A stretch of 64,000 nt of DNA from Terracoccus sp. 273MFTsu3.1 (GTDB lineage: Bacteria; Actinomycetota; Actinomycetes; Actinomycetales; Dermatophilaceae). Made by a program: the position numbers and the translations under genes. The notes beneath the pieces are model-generated. The model had not been told where the DNA came from. It saw only the letters and a program-made list of their open reading frames with translations, and ran no database searches. This document shows, in pieces, positions 16,244 through 24,457 of the stretch; position 1 is the first letter of the stretch, and the number at the start of each line of letters is the position of its first letter. Where the stretch lies: contig NZ_KB911821.1 of assembly GCF_000383675.1 (NCBI RefSeq), positions 310,001-374,000 of the forward strand. The letters run 5' to 3'.

Positions 16244-17607
16244 AGTCGCTCGAATCCTCTCCTGCGCTCCCAGTCGGTGACGGCAGCGTTGAAGGCCGTG
16301 ATCTCGACGTCGGCGGCGTTGACGTAGTGGTCGACGACCTCGTCCCCGAAGGCCTTCCGGGCGATGGCCGACCCCGCGAGCAGGTCACGGGCCTCCTGGA
16401 GCGTCGAGGGCACGCGTGGCTTGTCCGACGTGTAGGCGTTCCCCTCGAGCGCCGGCTCGAGCTCGAGCTCGTGCTCGATGCCGTGGAGGCCCCCGGCGAG
16501 CATGGCCGCGACGGCGAGGTAGGGGTTGAGGTCACCGCCACCGATGCGGTTCTCGACGCGCAGGCCGGCTCCGTGGCCGACGACGCGCAGCGCGCACGTG
16601 CGGTTGTCGCGGCCCCACGCCACCGTCGTCGGGGCGAAGCTCGCCGATGCGAATCGCTTGTACGAGTTGATGTTCGGCGCGTAGAAGTAGGTCAGCTCAC
16701 GCTGCGTCGCGAGGATGCCGGCGAGGAAGTGCTCGAACATCGCGCTGTGCCCGTGCTCGCGCTCCTCGTCGACGAAGACGGTCTCTCCGTCGAGGCCGCG
16801 CAGCGAGAGGTGGATGTGGCACGAGCTGCCCTCGCGCTGGTCGAACTTGGCCATGAAGGTCAGGGACTGGCCGTGGTGGGCCGCGATCTCCTTGGCCGCG
16901 TTGCGGTAGACGACGTGGTTGTCGCAGGTGCGCACCGCCTCGTCGAAGAGGAAGCCGATCTCGTGCTGGCCGTAGTTGCACTCGCCCTTGGCGCTCTCGA
17001 CGACGGCACCGGCGGCATACATCTCGTTGCGAATCTCGCGCAGCAGCGGCTCGACGCGGTCGCCCCCGAGGATCGAGTAGTCGACGTTGTAGCGGTTCGC
17101 CGGGGTCAGGCCCGTGTAGTTCGCGTCCCAGGCCTGCTCGTAGGACTCCTGGAAGACGATGAACTCGAGCTCGGTGCCGCAGTGCGCGGCCATGCCGAGC
17201 CCGGCGGCCCGGTCGACCTGCGCCTTGAGCACCGACCGGGGCGACTGCGCCACGGCGCCGCTGCCGTCGAGCCAGGTCAGGTCGCACTGCACGGTGGCCG
17301 AGTGACGGCTGCCGGGCGTGCGCCGCAGGGTGTCGAGGTCGAGGTCGAAGAACATGTCGCCGTAGCCGCGCTCCCACGAGGAGATGGCATAGCCGTCGAC
17401 GGTGTTCATGTCGACGTCGACGGCGAGGAGGTAGTTGCAGCCCTCGGTGCCGTCCTCGAGCACGTGGTCGAGGAAGTAGTGGCCGTGCAGACGCTTGCCC
17501 TGCAGCCGCCCCTGCATGTCGGTGAAGGCGACGACGACGGTGTCGATGTCGCCGGACTCGATCTCCTCGCGGAGCCGGTCGAGCGTGAGCGTGGGTGTGG
17601 GCGCCAT
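16240..17607 (-). CDS. Glutamine synthetase-like gamma-glutamyl-amine ligase
   Basis: Type I glutamine synthetase fold, 455 residues, resembling PuuA/GlnA3-type ligases that couple glutamate to amines with ATP rather than fixing ammonia. GTELEFIVF near 145, KGECNYGQHEIGF near 205 and SSCHIHLSL near 262 carry the metal and glutamate ligands. APTTVAWGRDNRTCALRVVG near 330 (ending in the Arg-rich phosphate contact) and VENRIGGGDLNPYLA near 365 are conserved. Its company (amine-type permease, FAD oxidase, aldehyde dehydrogenase, C26 hydrolase) supports gamma-glutamylation of an imported amine over nitrogen assimilation. The exact amine is unknown. Confidence 0.88.
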   Translation of the reverse strand: MAPTPTLTLDRLREEIESGDIDTVVVAFTDMQGRLQGKRLHGHYFLDHVLEDGTEGCNYLLAVDVDMNTVDGYAISSWERGYGDMFFDLDLDTLRRTPGSRHSATVQCDLTWLDGSGAVAQSPRSVLKAQVDRAAGLGMAAHCGTELEFIVFQESYEQAWDANYTGLTPANRYNVDYSILGGDRVEPLLREIRNEMYAAGAVVESAKGECNYGQHEIGFLFDEAVRTCDNHVVYRNAAKEIAAHHGQSLTFMAKFDQREGSSCHIHLSLRGLDGETVFVDEEREHGHSAMFEHFLAGILATQRELTYFYAPNINSYKRFASASFAPTTVAWGRDNRTCALRVVGHGAGLRVENRIGGGDLNPYLAVAAMLAGGLHGIEHELELEPALEGNAYTSDKPRVPSTLQEARDLLAGSAIARKAFGDEVVDHYVNAADVEITAFNAAVTDWERRRGFERL

Positions 17608-17626
17608 GTCGTGCCTTCCTGTCGTC

Positions 17627-18355
17627 TCAGCCGATGAGGCCACGGAGCAGCGCGGAGGTGGCATCGCAGTGCTCCTCCATGACCGCCCGGGCGCGTTCCG
17701 CGTTCCCGCCGAGGATGGCCCCGACGATCTGGTGGTGCTGGGCGTTCGAGTGCTCGATGTTGCGTCGGAGCACGGGGATCGCCATGAGCATGTCGTGCAG
17801 GGCCGCCTGCGACCGCGTCACGGCGTCGATGAGCATCGGCGACCCGGAAAGGGTCGCGACGGCCAGGTGCAGGCGCGAGTCGGCGACGCGGTGCGCGGAG
17901 GGGTCGGGGGCGTCGTCGACCTCGGCGAGGCTGTCGGCGAGCCACGCCCGTTGGTCGCCGGCGAGCGACTGGGTCGCCGCGAGCCAGGCGGCCCCGGGCT
18001 CGACGACGCGGCGGAAGGTCAGCGCGTCGCGCATGGCAGCGCCGCTGCGGACGAAGGCGCCGGAGGTGCTCGAGGGCAGCTCGGCGGACTCGGTGACCCA
18101 CGTGCCCCCGCCACGACCTCGTCGGGTCGTCACCAGGCTGGAGTCCCTCAGTGCCGCGATCGCCTCGCGCAGCGTGTTGCGGCTGACGCCGAGCCGTTCG
18201 GCGAGCTCGCGCTCCGGCGGGAGCTGCTCGCCCCGGCTGAAGACGCCGAGCCGGATGGCCGTCGCGAGCTGCTCGACGGTGCCCTCGAAGACGTTGCCGG
18301 TGGCGGGTCGCAGCACGACGTCAGGCAGGGACGGCTGTCGTTCGGCTGCACTCAC
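17627..18355 (-). CDS. GntR-family (FCD/FadR-type) transcriptional regulator
   Basis: Regulator of 242 residues with an N-terminal winged helix (LPPERELAERLGVSRNTLREAI near residues 48-68, core ERLGVSRNTLREA) and an all-helical FCD domain from about residue 100 whose histidines (HRVADSRLH, HHQIVGAI) usually bind a metal or carboxylate ligand. GTG 18355 is chosen because TTGACG-N17-TTGGAT ends six bases before it; ATG 18409 would add 18 residues encoded by the operator region. It is embedded in the amine operon and probably controls it through the AATGGT/ACCATT inverted repeat just upstream. Confidence 0.87.
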   Translation of the reverse strand: MSAAERQPSLPDVVLRPATGNVFEGTVEQLATAIRLGVFSRGEQLPPERELAERLGVSRNTLREAIAALRDSSLVTTRRGRGGGTWVTESAELPSSTSGAFVRSGAAMRDALTFRRVVEPGAAWLAATQSLAGDQRAWLADSLAEVDDAPDPSAHRVADSRLHLAVATLSGSPMLIDAVTRSQAALHDMLMAIPVLRRNIEHSNAQHHQIVGAILGGNAERARAVMEEHCDATSALLRGLIG

Positions 18356-18361
18356 GTGTCG

Positions 18362-18410
18362 ATCCAATACCGTCACCTCCACCTCGTCAATGGTCTGAGA
18401 AAGCACCATT
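18362..18410 (-). promoter_or_regulatory. Internal promoter and operator before the FCD regulator
   Basis: TTGACG (18390-18385) and TTGGAT (18367-18362) form a promoter with a 17-base spacer. AATGGT (18389-18394) and ACCATT (18405-18410) make a perfect 6-bp inverted repeat with a 10-base centre that begins at the -35 edge. The site overlaps the stop codon of the preceding flavoprotein gene. Autoregulation by the adjacent GntR-type protein is the simplest reading. Confidence 0.6.
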
Positions 18411-20880
18411 AGGGCTTGTCGGACCCAGCCTGCCGGAGTCGCAGGCCCTCCGGGTCGAGCGGGGCCCGGAGCCCCACCGTCAGGGGACTTCGGTGGCCCG
18501 CGATGTCGATCTCCCACTCCCCCGTGCGTACCCACTCCGCCGCGGCCCCGCCCGTCCCCCGCTCCCCGACGAGCGCCAGCCCGACGCCGGCCGCCACGGT
18601 CGCCCCCCACGCCGCGCTCGTCACCTGGCCGACGGGTCGACCGTCCCTCAGGACGAGCTCACCGCCCCACGGGTATGCCTCCGGGTCCCCCACGACGAAG
18701 GACACGAGCCGTCGCGGCGGGGTCACGACCTTCGCGGCCTCGACCGCCTTCCGTCCGAGGAAGTCGACGTCCGTGCCGAGCTTGCAGGCGAAGGCCAGCC
18801 CGGCCGCCACGGGACCGGTCTCGGTCGTCAGCTCGCGCCCGAACGCGCGGTAGCCCTTCTCGAGCCGCATCGCCTCGATCGCGTAGTAGCCGGCCGGCAG
18901 CACGCCGAGGTGGGCGCCCGCACGGAAGAGGTCGTCGTAGACCCTGACGGCGAGCTCGGTCGGCACGTAGAGCTCCCACCCGAGCTCACCGACGTACGTG
19001 ATCCGGGTCGCCCGCACGACAGCCGACCCGAGACGCACCTCGCGGCTCGTGCCGAACGGGAAGGACGCGTCGTCGAACGAGTCGTCCGACAGGCCCGACA
19101 GCAGGTCGGCCGAGCGGGGTCCCATGACGCCCAGGACGGCATACGCGCTCGTGACGTCGACGACGCTCGCATCGGCGCCGACGGGGACGTGCCGCCTCAG
19201 CCAGTCGAGGTCGCGCACCGTGGTGGCCGCGCTGCTGACGACGAGGAACTCGCGGTCGGCGGTCCGGGTCACGGTGACGTCGGACTCGTAGGTGCCCCCA
19301 CCGTTGAGGACGCCCGTGTAGACGGTGCGCCCCACGGGGACGGCGACGTCGGCCGTGCAGATCCACTGCAGCGCCCGCTCGGCGTCCGCGCCGACGATGA
19401 GGTACTTCGAGAAGGACGTCTGGTCGAAGACGGCAACCGCCTCGCGCGTGGCCCGCTGCTCCGCGACACACCAGTCCACCCAGGTCGGCCGATCCCACGA
19501 GTAGTCGAGCCGCGGCGACCGCCCTTGCGGCGCAAAGACGTTGGCACGCTCCCAGTGGTTGCGGGTGCCGAACACCGCCCCCTGGGTGACGAGCCGGTCG
19601 TGCACCGGCGAGAGCCGCTGCGCGCGGCCCGTCTCGGGCTCGCGGTTGGGCCACGGCACGGCGTAGTGCAGGCCCAGCACCTCGACGACGCGCTCGTGCA
19701 GCCAGGCGTGGTTGCCGGCGAGCGGCGAGAAGCGACGGATGTCGGCGCTGACGAGGTCGAGCGTCGGACCGCCCTCGACGACCCACTCGGCCAGGGCGCG
19801 TCCGGCACCCCCTGCGCTCGCGATCCCCACCGAGTTGAAGCCCGCCCCGACGAAGAATCCCGGCAGCTCGGGCGCCTCGCCGACGATGAACTGGTTGTCG
19901 GGGGTGAAGCTCTCGGGGCCGTTGTAGAACTTGCGGATCCCCGTCTCGGCCAGCACCGGCAGGCGGTGGATCGCGCTCTCCATGAGCACCTCGAAGTGCT
20001 CCCAGTCCTCGTCGAGGAGCGCGAACTCGAAGGGGTACGGGATCCGGTCGGGCGAGACCCACGGCTTGGCCTCGGGCTCGAAACCGCCGACGAGGAGACC
20101 CCCGACCTCCTCCTTGACGTAGGTCCAGCCGTCGGGGTCGCGCAGCACGGGCAGGTCGCGGTGCACGCCCTCGATCGGCTCGGTCACGACGTAGAAGTGC
20201 TCCGCCGAGTGGAGCGGGACGTTGACCCCGGCCATCGCACCGACCGCCCTCGCCCACTGACCGGCACAGTTGACGACGACGTCGGCCTCGACGTCTCCGT
20301 GGTCGGTGCGCACGCCCGCGGCCCGTCCGTCACGCGTCAGCACGTCCGTGACCCGGACCCGCTCGGTGATGCGCACGCCGAGCTGCCGGGCCCCTTTGGC
20401 GAGGGCCTGGGTGAGGTCGGTCGGGTTGGCCTTGCCGTCACCGGGGAGCCAGATGGCGCCGACGACGTCGTCGACCCGGATGAGCGGGTAGCGCTCGCGC
20501 GCCTGATCGGGCGTCAGCAGCTCGCAGTCGAGGTCGTATGCCGCCGCGCTGGCCGCCGTGCGCCGCAGCGCGACCATGCGCTCGGGGGTGCGGGCCACGG
20601 TCAGGCCGCCGCAGACCCGGTACCCGGTGCCGAGGCCCGTCTCGGCCTCGAGGCGCGAGTAGAGGTCGGTCGAGTACTGCACGAGCCGGGTCCCGGCCTC
20701 GCTCGCCCGCAGCTGGCCGACGAGCCCGGCAGCGTGCCACGTCGTCCCGCAGGAGAGGCTGCCCTGCTCGACGAGGAGCACGTCGGTGCGGCCGAGATGG
20801 GCCAGGTGGTAGGCGACGCTGGCGCCGATGACACCGCCACCGATGACGACGATCTCGGCGCGAGAAGGAAGCTCGGTCAT
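18409..20880 (-). CDS. FAD-dependent oxidoreductase fused to a GcvT (folate-binding) domain
   Basis: An 823-residue protein with the dimethylglycine/sarcosine dehydrogenase layout. The N-terminal DAO domain has the dinucleotide motif VIGGGVIGASVAYHLA (12-27) and TTWHAAG, whose His at about 49 is the covalent FAD site in relatives. The C-terminal aminomethyltransferase domain (about 430-815) keeps SDVTVTR with the Asp that contacts tetrahydrofolate, YVGELGWELY near 640 and RLEKGYRAFGRELT near 685. Relatives oxidise N-methyl amines and pass the methyl carbon to folate. It takes the place of the plain PuuB-type oxidase in this operon, so the substrate may carry N-methyl groups. ATGA overlap with the kinase gene upstream. 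Confidence 0.9.
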   Translation of the reverse strand: MTELPSRAEIVVIGGGVIGASVAYHLAHLGRTDVLLVEQGSLSCGTTWHAAGLVGQLRASEAGTRLVQYSTDLYSRLEAETGLGTGYRVCGGLTVARTPERMVALRRTAASAAAYDLDCELLTPDQARERYPLIRVDDVVGAIWLPGDGKANPTDLTQALAKGARQLGVRITERVRVTDVLTRDGRAAGVRTDHGDVEADVVVNCAGQWARAVGAMAGVNVPLHSAEHFYVVTEPIEGVHRDLPVLRDPDGWTYVKEEVGGLLVGGFEPEAKPWVSPDRIPYPFEFALLDEDWEHFEVLMESAIHRLPVLAETGIRKFYNGPESFTPDNQFIVGEAPELPGFFVGAGFNSVGIASAGGAGRALAEWVVEGGPTLDLVSADIRRFSPLAGNHAWLHERVVEVLGLHYAVPWPNREPETGRAQRLSPVHDRLVTQGAVFGTRNHWERANVFAPQGRSPRLDYSWDRPTWVDWCVAEQRATREAVAVFDQTSFSKYLIVGADAERALQWICTADVAVPVGRTVYTGVLNGGGTYESDVTVTRTADREFLVVSSAATTVRDLDWLRRHVPVGADASVVDVTSAYAVLGVMGPRSADLLSGLSDDSFDDASFPFGTSREVRLGSAVVRATRITYVGELGWELYVPTELAVRVYDDLFRAGAHLGVLPAGYYAIEAMRLEKGYRAFGRELTTETGPVAAGLAFACKLGTDVDFLGRKAVEAAKVVTPPRRLVSFVVGDPEAYPWGGELVLRDGRPVGQVTSAAWGATVAAGVGLALVGERGTGGAAAEWVRTGEWEIDIAGHRSPLTVGLRAPLDPEGLRLRQAGSDKP

Positions 20881-21833
20881 CGGGGTCCTTCGGGGTCGTC
20901 ACCGACGGCCGCACCGACGAGCGAGTCCAGACGCCGACTCGTCAGCAGGGACGCGGCCGGCTCGAAGCGCTCCGTCGCGAAGCCCCAGAAGTCGGCGTCG
21001 AGGTCGGAGACGCCGTGCTGGATCGCACCCCAGAGGGTCCAGGCGTACTGCCCGGCCAGTCCCCAGAGCTCGGCCCGCGCGAGCACTCGGTCGCTGACCC
21101 TGCCGTGGTACGCGTCGACCAGCTCGACGAGGTGGTCGTGACCCAGACGCGACTCGTTGACCAGGTTGCCGAGCTCGAACGACGCTTCGTTGGTGCCGGA
21201 GTACTCGTAGTCGATGATCCGCACGTCCCCGCCGTCGTCGAGGAAGTTCGCGGCGAGCAGGTCGTTGTGGCACGGCACGAGCGGGTCGGGGTGGACCCGC
21301 AGCGCCTGCTCGACGCGGGCCGCCGCGGCCTCGAACCGCCAGTAGCCCTCGGGCACCCGCAGGCCGCGGTCCCGGACGATGCCTGCATACGACCTCTGGA
21401 TGTCGAACATGTCGAACCGCGAGGCGAAGGGCGGACCGGCGTGCAGCCGGCGCAGGGACGCCGCGATGCGGGGCAGGTTGGCACCCACGTCCGTGGCGGC
21501 ATACGTGCGCCCCGGGAGGAACTCGACGACGAGGATGCCTGCCCCGGGCACGTAGTCGACGACCGGGGCACCCACCCCGGCCTCGGCCGCGGCGATCGAG
21601 TTGAGCCACTCGTGCTCGTGGTCGACGGCGAGCAGGGCGCTCGTCGGCGACGACACCCGCACGACGACGTCGAGGTCGCCGGTCCGCACGCGGTAGTTGT
21701 GGTTCGTCAGGCCGCCCGGGAGCTCCGTCACCTCGCTCGGCTGTCCGGCGCGGGACAGCCGAGCGAGGGCGGTGGCGAGCTGGTCGGCCGGACCGGGAGC
21801 GGGGTCCGGCCGGGCCCGCGGCTCCGTGGTCAC
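20877..21833 (-). CDS. Choline/ethanolamine kinase-like phosphotransferase (APH fold)
   Basis: A 318-residue protein of the aminoglycoside phosphotransferase/choline kinase superfamily. LPGGLTNHNYRV near residues 38-49 is the glycine-rich nucleotide loop of choline kinases, the catalytic loop CHNDLLAANF is at 188-197 with the base Asp, and the metal-binding IDYEYSG is at 207-213. All key residues are intact. It is coupled by 4-base overlaps to the permease upstream (GTGA) and the flavoprotein downstream (ATGA), so it belongs to the same pathway. It may phosphorylate choline, ethanolamine or another amino-alcohol after import; the direct substrate is unproven. Confidence 0.87.
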   Translation of the reverse strand: MTTEPRARPDPAPGPADQLATALARLSRAGQPSEVTELPGGLTNHNYRVRTGDLDVVVRVSSPTSALLAVDHEHEWLNSIAAAEAGVGAPVVDYVPGAGILVVEFLPGRTYAATDVGANLPRIAASLRRLHAGPPFASRFDMFDIQRSYAGIVRDRGLRVPEGYWRFEAAAARVEQALRVHPDPLVPCHNDLLAANFLDDGGDVRIIDYEYSGTNEASFELGNLVNESRLGHDHLVELVDAYHGRVSDRVLARAELWGLAGQYAWTLWGAIQHGVSDLDADFWGFATERFEPAASLLTSRRLDSLVGAAVGDDPEGPR

Positions 21834-23422
21834 TCGCTGAACGCGTCGACGACCTCGGGGTCGATGTTGGTCTTCGGACCCTTGAACCAGTGCCGTGCCG
21901 AGACCCGCCACCAGATGGCGAGCACGAGCAGCGACCCCAGTGTGAGGATCGGTGCGTAGTTGACGAACTTCCACTCGAAGCCGTCGGTGAAGGGCACACC
22001 GCCGGGCACGAACGGCAGGATGAAGTAGATCGAGATGATCGCGATCTCGATGACGGCCACGAGGTTCATCCACTTGTACTTCGGCCCGTTGGTCCACGAC
22101 CCGGGCACGAACGCGTCGCCCATCTTCCAGCGGAGCCAGATCGGGATGAGGAAGGCCAGGTAGAGGCCGATGACGGCGACCGAGACGACCGCGTAGAAGG
22201 CGGTCGGCACGATGAGCGGCGCCTCCTCGGTGCCGATGTTGACCTCGACGAGCGCGGGCAGCGTGATGATCGCGCTGACGACGCCGACGAGCATGACGGC
22301 GTTGGCCGGGACCTTCGCCCCGGTCAGTGTCGACCAGAGGCGCGAGCCGGGCACGGCGCCGTCTCGGCTGAAGGCGAACGTCATGCGCGAGGCGCTCGTC
22401 ATGCACGAGGTCGTGCAGAAGAACTGCCCGACCGCCGAGATCGTGAGGATCGCGGCCGCCCACTTCGAGTCCATGGCGTGCGTGAAGATGTAGGCCACGC
22501 CCCCGCCGCCGACGCCGGCGTTGTCCGGCTTGCCGTCGGCGCCGTTGGGGATCGCGAAGAGGAAGCAGAGCAGGAGGATCCAGCCGCCGATGGCGGAGTA
22601 GAAGATCGAGCGCCAGATCCCTTGTGCCGCAGCCTTGGACGCGGCCGAGGTCTCCTCCGACAGGTGCGCGGAGGCGTCGAAGCCGGTGATCGTGTACTGC
22701 GTCAGGAGCAGTCCGAACGGGACGATGAGGAGCCAGTAGGTGGGCGAGCTCGTCGAGCCGTCGGCGTAGCCGGAGTTGTTGAACCTCTCGGTGAAGACGT
22801 AGGAGAAGCTCTGGTGGTTGTCGGGCACGACGATGAGGATGAGGATGATGACGGCGGCCCCGACGACGTGCCACCACACGGAGACGTTGTTCATGACGGC
22901 CATGAGGTGGCCACTGAAGATGTTGAGCACCGCGGCCGCGATGAGCACGACGAGGAAGATCCAGAAGACGCGCGTCAGCGAGTAGCCGTCGGCGTAGTCC
23001 TTGGACCACGTGCTGAGGGCCAGGTCGATGAAGGTCGCGCAGCCGTACGCGACGGACGCGGTGACGGCGACGAGGCCGATGAGGTTGAGCCAGCCGGTGA
23101 AGAAGCCGGCACGCGCGCCGCCCATCTTGTTGGCCCACCAATAGATCCCACCGGAGGTCGGATAGGCCGAGACGAGCTCGGACATCGTCAGACCGATGAC
23201 GAGGATGAAGGCGGCCACGATCGGCCAGCCCCACGAGATCGCGATCGGGCCGCCGTTGTTGAAGCCCTGGCCGAACGTCGTGAAGCAGCCGGCGAGGATC
23301 GAGATGATGGAGAAGGAGATCGCGAAGTTCGAGAAACCCGACCACGAGCGGTCGAGCTCCTGCTTGTAGCCGAGTTCCGCCAGGCGGCGTTCGTCGTCGG
23401 AGAGACCAGTTGCCTGAGCCAT
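21830..23422 (-). CDS. APC-superfamily amino acid/amine permease
   Basis: A membrane transporter of about 530 residues with twelve or so hydrophobic segments. The family start DRSWSGFSNFAISFSIIS, the GCFTTFGQGFNNGGP turn in TM1-2 (shown in parts: SILAGCF and FGQGFNNGG) and SAYPTSGGIYWWANKMGG near residue 95 place it with the bacterial APC group that imports GABA, choline-like amines and polyamines. ATG 23422 is taken because GGGAG lies eight bases upstream; ATG 23437 is also possible. It is the first gene of the amine operon, with TAGCAT at 23464-23459 as the likely -10, and probably provides the substrate to the downstream enzymes. Confidence 0.92.
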   Translation of the reverse strand: MAQATGLSDDERRLAELGYKQELDRSWSGFSNFAISFSIISILAGCFTTFGQGFNNGGPIAISWGWPIVAAFILVIGLTMSELVSAYPTSGGIYWWANKMGGARAGFFTGWLNLIGLVAVTASVAYGCATFIDLALSTWSKDYADGYSLTRVFWIFLVVLIAAAVLNIFSGHLMAVMNNVSVWWHVVGAAVIILILIVVPDNHQSFSYVFTERFNNSGYADGSTSSPTYWLLIVPFGLLLTQYTITGFDASAHLSEETSAASKAAAQGIWRSIFYSAIGGWILLLCFLFAIPNGADGKPDNAGVGGGGVAYIFTHAMDSKWAAAILTISAVGQFFCTTSCMTSASRMTFAFSRDGAVPGSRLWSTLTGAKVPANAVMLVGVVSAIITLPALVEVNIGTEEAPLIVPTAFYAVVSVAVIGLYLAFLIPIWLRWKMGDAFVPGSWTNGPKYKWMNLVAVIEIAIISIYFILPFVPGGVPFTDGFEWKFVNYAPILTLGSLLVLAIWWRVSARHWFKGPKTNIDPEVVDAFSE

Positions 23423-23621
23423 GCCCTGCACTCCCATCTTCGGTATGAAGTTGGACCGATGCTAGCGCCGCGCACCGCAGCCGAACAGACCTCGGAGCGA
23501 CCTCTTCGGTGCTGGGACAGGCAGGTTTCCGATGCGTTTCGGCCGGGTGATCGGGCCAATGGAGCCACAACAGACCATTCGGACACACCGCGCCAGGCTT
23601 GCGGGCGGCGTGCCGCGGGAG

Positions 23622-24449
23622 TCAGAGTCCGAGCGCCCACTCCAGGGTGCGCGCGACGCCGTCCTCGTCGTTGGACGCGCACGTGCGGGACGCGGCGGCG
23701 CGTGCGTCCGGGTGGGCGTTGGCGACGGCCCACCCGACTCCGGCCCACTCGAGCATCGGGATGTCGTTGGGCATGTCGCCGAAGGCCCACACGTCGGCGG
23801 GGCCGATGCCGGCGCGGGCGCACCACCGCACGAGGCCTGCCGCCTTCGTCACGCCCGGGGCCGAGATCTCCGCGAGACCCCCGGCGCCCGAGTGCTGCAC
23901 GAGGGCGCGGTCGCCGAGCACCTCGGCCACGCGCGGGATGACCTCGTCCGCGGGCAGGTGCTCGGTGCGGGCGAGGAGCTTGCCAACGACTGCGTCCGGA
24001 GGGAGATCCTCGATGGGGGCCGGCACGAGGTCGTCCGGCACCCAGCGGGGGTGCAGCTCGGGGTAGTTCGGCTCGGTGTGCACACCGCTGCTCAGCTCGG
24101 CGCTGAAGCCGATGCCCGGCACCGCGGCCCGCAGGTCCGCGACGATCTCGAGCAGCAGGCCACGGTCGAGGGGACAGGACGCGACGACCGTCCGCGTGCG
24201 CACGTCGTAGTCGAAGGCGCCGTTGGCGCTGATGACCGTGCCGTCGCCACCGACGGCGTCGGCGAGCGCGTCGAGCCACCGCGGTGGACGCGCCGTCACG
24301 AAGACGACACCGATGCCGGCGGACTCGGCCGCGCGCAGAGCGGCGGGCGTCCGCGGGGAGATCACCCCGTCGGAGCGCAGCAGCGTCCCGTCGAGGTCGG
24401 TGGCGACGAGGCGCGGCCGACGCAACGGCGCGTCGCCAGCAGGCGCCAC
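23622..24449 (-). CDS. HAD-superfamily hydrolase (Cof/sugar phosphatase type)
   Basis: A 275-residue phosphatase of HAD class IIB. Motif I is ATDLDGTLLRSDG near residues 16-28 with both Asp residues, motif II is FVTARPP near 50, the Lys of motif III is in GVTKAAGLV near 197, and motif IV is WAFGDMPNDIPML near 217. Such enzymes dephosphorylate sugar phosphates or cofactors such as FMN; the substrate is not evident. Its GTG start is eight bases after the ilvE stop, so it is probably co-transcribed with ilvE though functionally unrelated. The upstream neighbour in map order is the amine operon promoter, read in the same direction. Confidence 0.9.
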   Translation of the reverse strand: MAPAGDAPLRRPRLVATDLDGTLLRSDGVISPRTPAALRAAESAGIGVVFVTARPPRWLDALADAVGGDGTVISANGAFDYDVRTRTVVASCPLDRGLLLEIVADLRAAVPGIGFSAELSSGVHTEPNYPELHPRWVPDDLVPAPIEDLPPDAVVGKLLARTEHLPADEVIPRVAEVLGDRALVQHSGAGGLAEISAPGVTKAAGLVRWCARAGIGPADVWAFGDMPNDIPMLEWAGVGWAVANAHPDARAAASRTCASNDEDGVARTLEWALGL

Positions 24450-24457
24450 TCGCGGCC

